A stretch of DNA of 64,000 bases from Phycisphaerae bacterium (GTDB taxonomy: Bacteria > Planctomycetota > Phycisphaerae > UBA1845), in contig JAJDEB010000009.1 in assembly GCA_029260015.1 (NCBI GenBank), positions 1 through 64,000 of the forward strand, written 5' to 3'. The position numbers and the translations under genes are program-made. The notes beneath the pieces were generated by a model. It was not told the origin of the DNA. It saw nothing but the letters and a program-made list of their open reading frames with translations, and did not search any database. Shown piece after piece: positions 59,247 to 64,000 of this stretch. Position 1 is the stretch's first letter, and each line of letters begins with the position of its first letter.

Positions 59247-61247
59247 TCAGACGTTGGCTGCAATTGCGCAGGGCAGATCTTCCATTTTGCTATAGAGCTT
59301 TTGCAATTCATCAGACGTCAGCATCGCCCACGCGTCGTCCGCATCAAACGGCTTCGAGAAGTAGTAACCCTGGGCAAAGTCACAATCGAAAGAAACAATC
59401 TGAGCCAACTGACTCTTGGTTTCGATCCCTTCTGCGACGACTTTCATTTTCAGGTTGCGGGCCATCATCATCACGGCACTGATGACGGCGGCATATTCTC
59501 GATGACGTTCCGACTTATAGACAAATGCTCGGTCGATCTTGACGGCATCGAGTGGGAAGTCATAGAGACTGCTCAAGGACGAATAGCCGGTGCCAAAATC
59601 GTCGAGGTATAATTGAACGCCTTTTTCTTTGAGAGATGCCAGCGTTTTCTCGACGGTCTTGGGCGCATCAATGACAGTGCTCTCCGTAATTTCCAAATGC
59701 AGTAGCTTGGGATCGATGTGCGTTTTGTTGATGACATCCTGCACAATATCAGGGAAATCCGGAACGGCGAGTTGCTGTCGCGCGACGTTGACGGCTGCAA
59801 AAACCTGCCGGTCCTTTGGAAGATTCTGATTCCATTCCTGAACCTGATGGCAGGCTCGCTTCATGATCCAGGTTCCCATCTCCTTGATGAGTCCCAACTC
59901 TTCTGCGATGGGAATAAATACATCCGGATACACCATCGGCTTGGATGTTGGGTGCCAACGGAGGAGGGCTTCAAATCCGGCGATGCGACCCGTACCGAGT
60001 GAGATAATAGGCTGATAGAGAATCCTGAATTCGTCACGATCCAATGCTTTGCGCAGATCGTTTTCCACGGTCAAACGAGCGACAACCTCATCATGCATGT
60101 GCTGGTCGAACATGGCGTGGCATGCTTTTCCGCCTTGTTTGGCTCGATACATCGCTGTGTCGGCGCTTCTCAACAAGTCGCCGGGCTCCTTCACGGCTTC
60201 GTTGTTGACGGCGATTCCGATGCTCGTGCTGATCTCCACCGTATGCCCCTTGATTTCGTATGGCGCAGAAATCTGGGCCTGAATGCGCTCCGCATCGATG
60301 ACTGCATCAGAAAGGTTTTTCAATTCTTCGAGGACGATGACGAATTCATCTCCGCCCAGACGCGCGGTGGCTTCGGTGTCTCGACAGATTCCGTCAAATG
60401 ATCGTACGCACGCGGTCAGCCGCCCTGCGACTTGGGTGAGCAGATCGTCACCCGCGTCATGTCCGAGGCTGTCATTGATGATCTTGAAATTGTCGAGGTC
60501 AAGAAACATCACAGCGAACTGATAACCTTCTCGTCTTCGTGCCCGCGTCAGACAAGCATTCAATTTCTCGAGCAGATTCGCTCGATTCGGCAAGCCGGTC
60601 AGTGCGTCATAATTTGCGGCATACGCCAACCTGTTTTCTGCATCCGATCTTACGGCAATTTCGCACTTCAATGATTCGTTGGCCCGAATCAATTCTTTGG
60701 TTCGCTGCTCAACGAGACCGTCGAGCTCCTCAATCTGGCTACGGGCGCGCCGCGCCAAGCGCCACTTCTCGGAGAGCGACGAAGCCATCTGCAATACTTC
60801 AATGGTTTCAAAGGGTTTCTTGAGGATCAGCAAACGATCGGCAGCTTCCAACTCACTTGTAATATCCTGCCATGAACGATCTGTGAACGCCGTGCAGATC
60901 ACAATCTGAATTTCGTTTTCGACCGCCCAAATATGCTTGATGGTTTCAAGTCCGTCCCATCCAGGCGGCATCCGCATGTCGATGATCGCCAGCGCGTAAG
61001 GGCCTTCGTCATCCAGCGACTTCTGCACAAGAGCGAATCCATCTTCTCCGCAGTTCGCAAAGTCCACATCAAAGGGCTCGAATGACTTCGCCTCAACCGC
61101 GTCATCTCCGAAAAGCGCGCGCTCTGCTTCGTCCAATGACGAAGACTCCTGTTGCGGGCAGAGGATTTTGCGAATGTCTTCGTGGATGCGCTCGTTGTCG
61201 TCAATGACCAGAACGCGCCGATGATTAGATGGATGCAGCATATTCAT
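59247..61247 (-). CDS. Response regulator with GGDEF and EAL domains
   Basis: REC (VLVIDDNERIHEDIRKIL, AIIDMRMPPGWDG), ARLGGDEFVIVLEE, GFEALLRWHP, YLDDFGTGYSSLSSLYDFPLDAVKIDRAFV. Confidence 0.95.
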   Translation of the reverse strand: MNMLHPSNHRRVLVIDDNERIHEDIRKILCPQQESSSLDEAERALFGDDAVEAKSFEPFDVDFANCGEDGFALVQKSLDDEGPYALAIIDMRMPPGWDGLETIKHIWAVENEIQIVICTAFTDRSWQDITSELEAADRLLILKKPFETIEVLQMASSLSEKWRLARRARSQIEELDGLVEQRTKELIRANESLKCEIAVRSDAENRLAYAANYDALTGLPNRANLLEKLNACLTRARRREGYQFAVMFLDLDNFKIINDSLGHDAGDDLLTQVAGRLTACVRSFDGICRDTEATARLGGDEFVIVLEELKNLSDAVIDAERIQAQISAPYEIKGHTVEISTSIGIAVNNEAVKEPGDLLRSADTAMYRAKQGGKACHAMFDQHMHDEVVARLTVENDLRKALDRDEFRILYQPIISLGTGRIAGFEALLRWHPTSKPMVYPDVFIPIAEELGLIKEMGTWIMKRACHQVQEWNQNLPKDRQVFAAVNVARQQLAVPDFPDIVQDVINKTHIDPKLLHLEITESTVIDAPKTVEKTLASLKEKGVQLYLDDFGTGYSSLSSLYDFPLDAVKIDRAFVYKSERHREYAAVISAVMMMARNLKMKVVAEGIETKSQLAQIVSFDCDFAQGYYFSKPFDADDAWAMLTSDELQKLYSKMEDLPCAIAANV

Positions 61248-63169
61248 AAGACGATTGCCTCATTCTGCGCAAGCGGCAAACTTAACGTGAAAGTTGCCCC
61301 TTTACTAATTCCGTCGCTGTGAACGGATAATGATCCGCCGAGTTCTTTTGCTGCTAAGGCACTGTGATGCAACCCGAAACCATGTCCATCTTTTTTCGTT
61401 GTGAACCCGTGCCGAAAAATACTGCCAAGGTTTGCACTATCAATTCCCACTCCATCATCGATCACATGGATCTTCAGGAAATCGTCGCACATCTCTGTCC
61501 GCAGTGTGATCACGCCGCTCGTGTTCTGATTCGCGCTGATGGCCTGTTTCCCATTGCGTATTAAGTTGACGAGAATCTCGATGACGCGTTGCTTGTCCGT
61601 TTCGATGTCTGGGACTTGGGAAAACTCTTCTCTGATTTCAATTTCATGGCGGCGCAATGTCGCCGAACTGAAGCGAAGAGCGTCCTCCAAAAGCATATTG
61701 ACCGATGTGTTTTCCATGACACCACGTTCTGCGGCGAACGACTGCTGCGCACTGACGATCGCCTTGATATGGTTGATGTTTTCGGTCAGGGACTTCAGCT
61801 CGCTTGCGATGCAGTCTTGATCATTGGCGATATGTTTGGCAACTTGCGTCAGGTAGTTCGGGAGCTGTCGCCCCTTGGTGTCCTGTGACAGAAACTGTCC
61901 AACGTTTTCGCCTTGCTCATTAAGCATTTGAACGGCTTTTTCCAACCCGGACACGCGCGACGCATCCAGCCGATCCACCATCAAAGACGCCGACACGTTA
62001 ACGCTGTTGAGCACGTTTCCGACATTGTGAAGCACGCCTGTCGCTACTTCGGCCATCCCGGCACGACGCGACGCATCGCGCAGGTCCTGGTTGATCCGTG
62101 CGATTTCCGTCTGCGTTTCATGGTGCGTGGTAAGGTCGCGGGCGAAACCAGTGAATGTGAGATCACCATCACGATCCGTCACGCTGACACTGACCTCCAC
62201 AGGGAATCTGCTTCCGTCTTGCTTGAGCCCCACGACTTCACGATGGGCGTCGATAACGTTCGTCTCGCTGGTTCTATCATAGGATTCCAGGATTGCGTGT
62301 GATTCAAAGTATGGGCTTGGCATAAGAGTAGAGACGTTTAAGCCGACCACTTCCGTGCGTCCATACCCAAACATCTCCTCCGCGGCATGGTTGAACTCAA
62401 GGATTGCCCCGTTCCGATCAAACGTGATGATTCCGTCCGCCGCGGTTTCAAGCACAACGGCTTTCCACGCAAGGCTTTGATGCAACTGTTCGGTCCGCTG
62501 TTGAACGGTTTGCTCGATTTGTTCGTTGGTGGCTTCGAGTGTGGCTTGTTGATGGGCAAGCTCGTGCATTTCGGCTGTTGACTGGCGGCACGAACGCGTC
62601 AACACAATGACTTCAAAAATCACCCATGCCGCATGTTCCAACGAGCGCAGGGGAGACGCGGTCAACACGCCGTACACGGACTGCGGCCAGAATATACCCC
62701 GCAGCGCGTGGTCGATTGTGATGGTGACAGTCGCAATTGCGAGAAGCCGCCAGTTTCGGTAGATCGCGACAAACGCCAGTGACCCGAAAACATGAAAGTG
62801 TGTCTCGATACGCCCACCGGTCAGGTGAATCGCAAGCGCCGACCAAAGCATCTGAGTCACCGCAATCGTCAGGCGCGTGATGGGTTTCCCGGCTTGGGTC
62901 AACGCCAAGACAATAGCCGGACCGCTGATCAGTCCACCACAGATGATCGCCGACCAAACGTGAATGTGCACGCTCGGAATCGAGCCCGCCCACGTTTTGG
63001 GTGAAACGATCGTCGCCGCTAGAATTCCAGCGAGCCACTGAACGGCCATCAGCAGCGCGAACATGCGATCGGTTGAAATATTCAAGCGATCACGCTGAGC
63101 GCCATAGATTTCATCCGCCCGTACTTGCGTACTCGCATTGAACTTCAGATTTGGCGTTGACGTTTTCAT
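61244..63169 (-). CDS. PAS-domain sensor histidine kinase with multi-TM N-terminal domain
   Basis: N-terminal membrane block with HLTGGRIETHFHVFGSLAF; PAS (GIITFDRNGAILEFNHAAEEMFGYGR); H-box VATGVLHNVGNVLNS; HGFGLHHSALAAKELGGSLSV. Overlaps the downstream regulator by 4 nt. Confidence 0.93.
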   Translation of the reverse strand: MKTSTPNLKFNASTQVRADEIYGAQRDRLNISTDRMFALLMAVQWLAGILAATIVSPKTWAGSIPSVHIHVWSAIICGGLISGPAIVLALTQAGKPITRLTIAVTQMLWSALAIHLTGGRIETHFHVFGSLAFVAIYRNWRLLAIATVTITIDHALRGIFWPQSVYGVLTASPLRSLEHAAWVIFEVIVLTRSCRQSTAEMHELAHQQATLEATNEQIEQTVQQRTEQLHQSLAWKAVVLETAADGIITFDRNGAILEFNHAAEEMFGYGRTEVVGLNVSTLMPSPYFESHAILESYDRTSETNVIDAHREVVGLKQDGSRFPVEVSVSVTDRDGDLTFTGFARDLTTHHETQTEIARINQDLRDASRRAGMAEVATGVLHNVGNVLNSVNVSASLMVDRLDASRVSGLEKAVQMLNEQGENVGQFLSQDTKGRQLPNYLTQVAKHIANDQDCIASELKSLTENINHIKAIVSAQQSFAAERGVMENTSVNMLLEDALRFSSATLRRHEIEIREEFSQVPDIETDKQRVIEILVNLIRNGKQAISANQNTSGVITLRTEMCDDFLKIHVIDDGVGIDSANLGSIFRHGFTTKKDGHGFGLHHSALAAKELGGSLSVHSDGISKGATFTLSLPLAQNEAIVL

Positions 63170-63202
63170 TTATGCAATTCATTCATTTGCGTGGTCGCCC
63201 CG

Positions 63203-63778
63203 TCAAAACAGAGGGCATCCGAATACAAATGTGGTCGCCCTGTCAGTTCTTCCTTCAGTCAGGATCTGTGTGACGGCGTCGCTTCCGACATTGTCGCCTG
63301 AATGGCTCCTTGCAATGGTGATGCCCCCATTGAACACGAGTTTCTTTGAAGGCATGTAAACCTGCACAGCCCCCGATGTCTCCGCACCGAATCGTCGGGC
63401 TAACGCTCCGTCCGCATCAACAATGCGCTCAAGATGCGGCACGATCCCGGCTTTCTCCCAAAGTGCACCATCTTCAAAGCCTTTGGCGACACCGGGCGGA
63501 CAAACGAACACGCAGTAGAATGCCGCCCGTTCTTCACACCTGGCGACGATCTTCGCCAGTTCATCAACGCTCGCGCGGGTACACGGGCACTGAGGATGAA
63601 CGAACATCAGCACCGTTGGCTGCAACGCATCGAGTTCAATGTCTACCGCCGCGGGCCAGTCCATTGGCGCGGCGCTTGCTTCACCGGGTGCGTTGCTGTA
63701 CCAAGCCAAGTACCCAAACCAACTTCCAACCAATACGCCCCAAATCAGAAACGCGATGATTCCGGTCTTGCGCGACAT
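63203..63778 (-). CDS. Membrane-anchored thioredoxin-fold-like protein
   Basis: MSRKTGIIAFLIWGVLVGSWFGYLAWY anchor; LMFVHPQCPCTRASVDELAKIV (CPC motif); alpha/beta pattern. Start trimmed to the ATG before the TM segment. Confidence 0.7.
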   Translation of the reverse strand: MSRKTGIIAFLIWGVLVGSWFGYLAWYSNAPGEASAAPMDWPAAVDIELDALQPTVLMFVHPQCPCTRASVDELAKIVARCEERAAFYCVFVCPPGVAKGFEDGALWEKAGIVPHLERIVDADGALARRFGAETSGAVQVYMPSKKLVFNGGITIARSHSGDNVGSDAVTQILTEGRTDRATTFVFGCPLF

Positions 63779-64000
63779 GGATTCCCATGGGCCTCCGTCA
63801 TGCCTTGATTGACTGTTGTGCAGACTCGCTGCCTGGCAAACGACCTGTAACTCGACCTGCATGCATGCACTTAGCTCCCCGCAATGTCGTGATGCACGGT
63901 AACCATGGGCATTGCGTGCCATTGGCGCTCGCGTTAGCGGATCGGGCTGACGCTCTGTATAAGGTTAAAATCGGCAATGGATTATGAATACTGAACGATC

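Noticed and set aside
63191-63245. Direct repeat gtggtcgccc(c/t)gtca at 63191 and 63231
   Set aside because: Only two 15-bp copies with one mismatch, overlapping the end of a CDS; too short to support an att site or mobile element.
1-64000. tRNA, rRNA, CRISPR, insertion sequences, prophage genes
   Set aside because: Scanned by eye; no convincing examples. A covariance-model and IS database search would be needed to be certain.

Overview
The 64 kb window is dense bacterial coding sequence, probably from a Planctomycetota-like genome. That placement is an inference from ECF sigma factors of the Rhodopirellula-type family, TPR/ankyrin/WD40 Ser/Thr kinases, EF-hand/dockerin-like exported proteins, PEP-CTERM proteins and a DUF1559-like prepilin protein. 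I saw no rRNA, tRNA, CRISPR array or intact transposase. Main blocks: (1) a WD40 protein cut by the left edge; (2) a Cus/Czc-type RND heavy-metal efflux operon with a divergent OmpR-type two-component system and a copper-box-like dyad between them; (3) exported VCBS/thrombospondin-3, CARDB/EF-hand and PEP-CTERM proteins; (4) a lipoprotein, an exported protein and a Ser/Thr kinase with ankyrin repeats, convergent with an ECF sigma gene; (5) a TPR Ser/Thr kinase with an adjacent ECF sigma gene; (6) a bacterial Roco protein (LRR-ROC-COR) with a degenerate G4 motif; (7) a second two-component system; (8) an exported guanidino-modifying-enzyme-like protein, an M42 peptidase, and a tightly coupled operon of a PLP enzyme, a DUF1611/DgcN-like ATPase, a PP-loop ATPase fused to a creatininase-family amidohydrolase, and a dipeptide epimerase-like enolase-superfamily protein; (9) a carbohydrate-type locus with a GH94-like phosphorylase, ROK regulator, several exported proteins sharing a beta-sandwich-like domain, two related putative TIM-barrel enzymes and a sodium:solute symporter; (10) a sulfatase-like TPR protein with Thr at the nucleophile position, a Tat-exported metallophosphoesterase, a PagL-like lipoprotein and a c-di-GMP two-component pair. 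The most interesting candidate for an undescribed system is the 36.0-41.8 kb operon, followed by the exported enzyme pair at 47.9-52.1 kb and the Roco protein. All family calls were made by reading the translated sequences; no database search was run.
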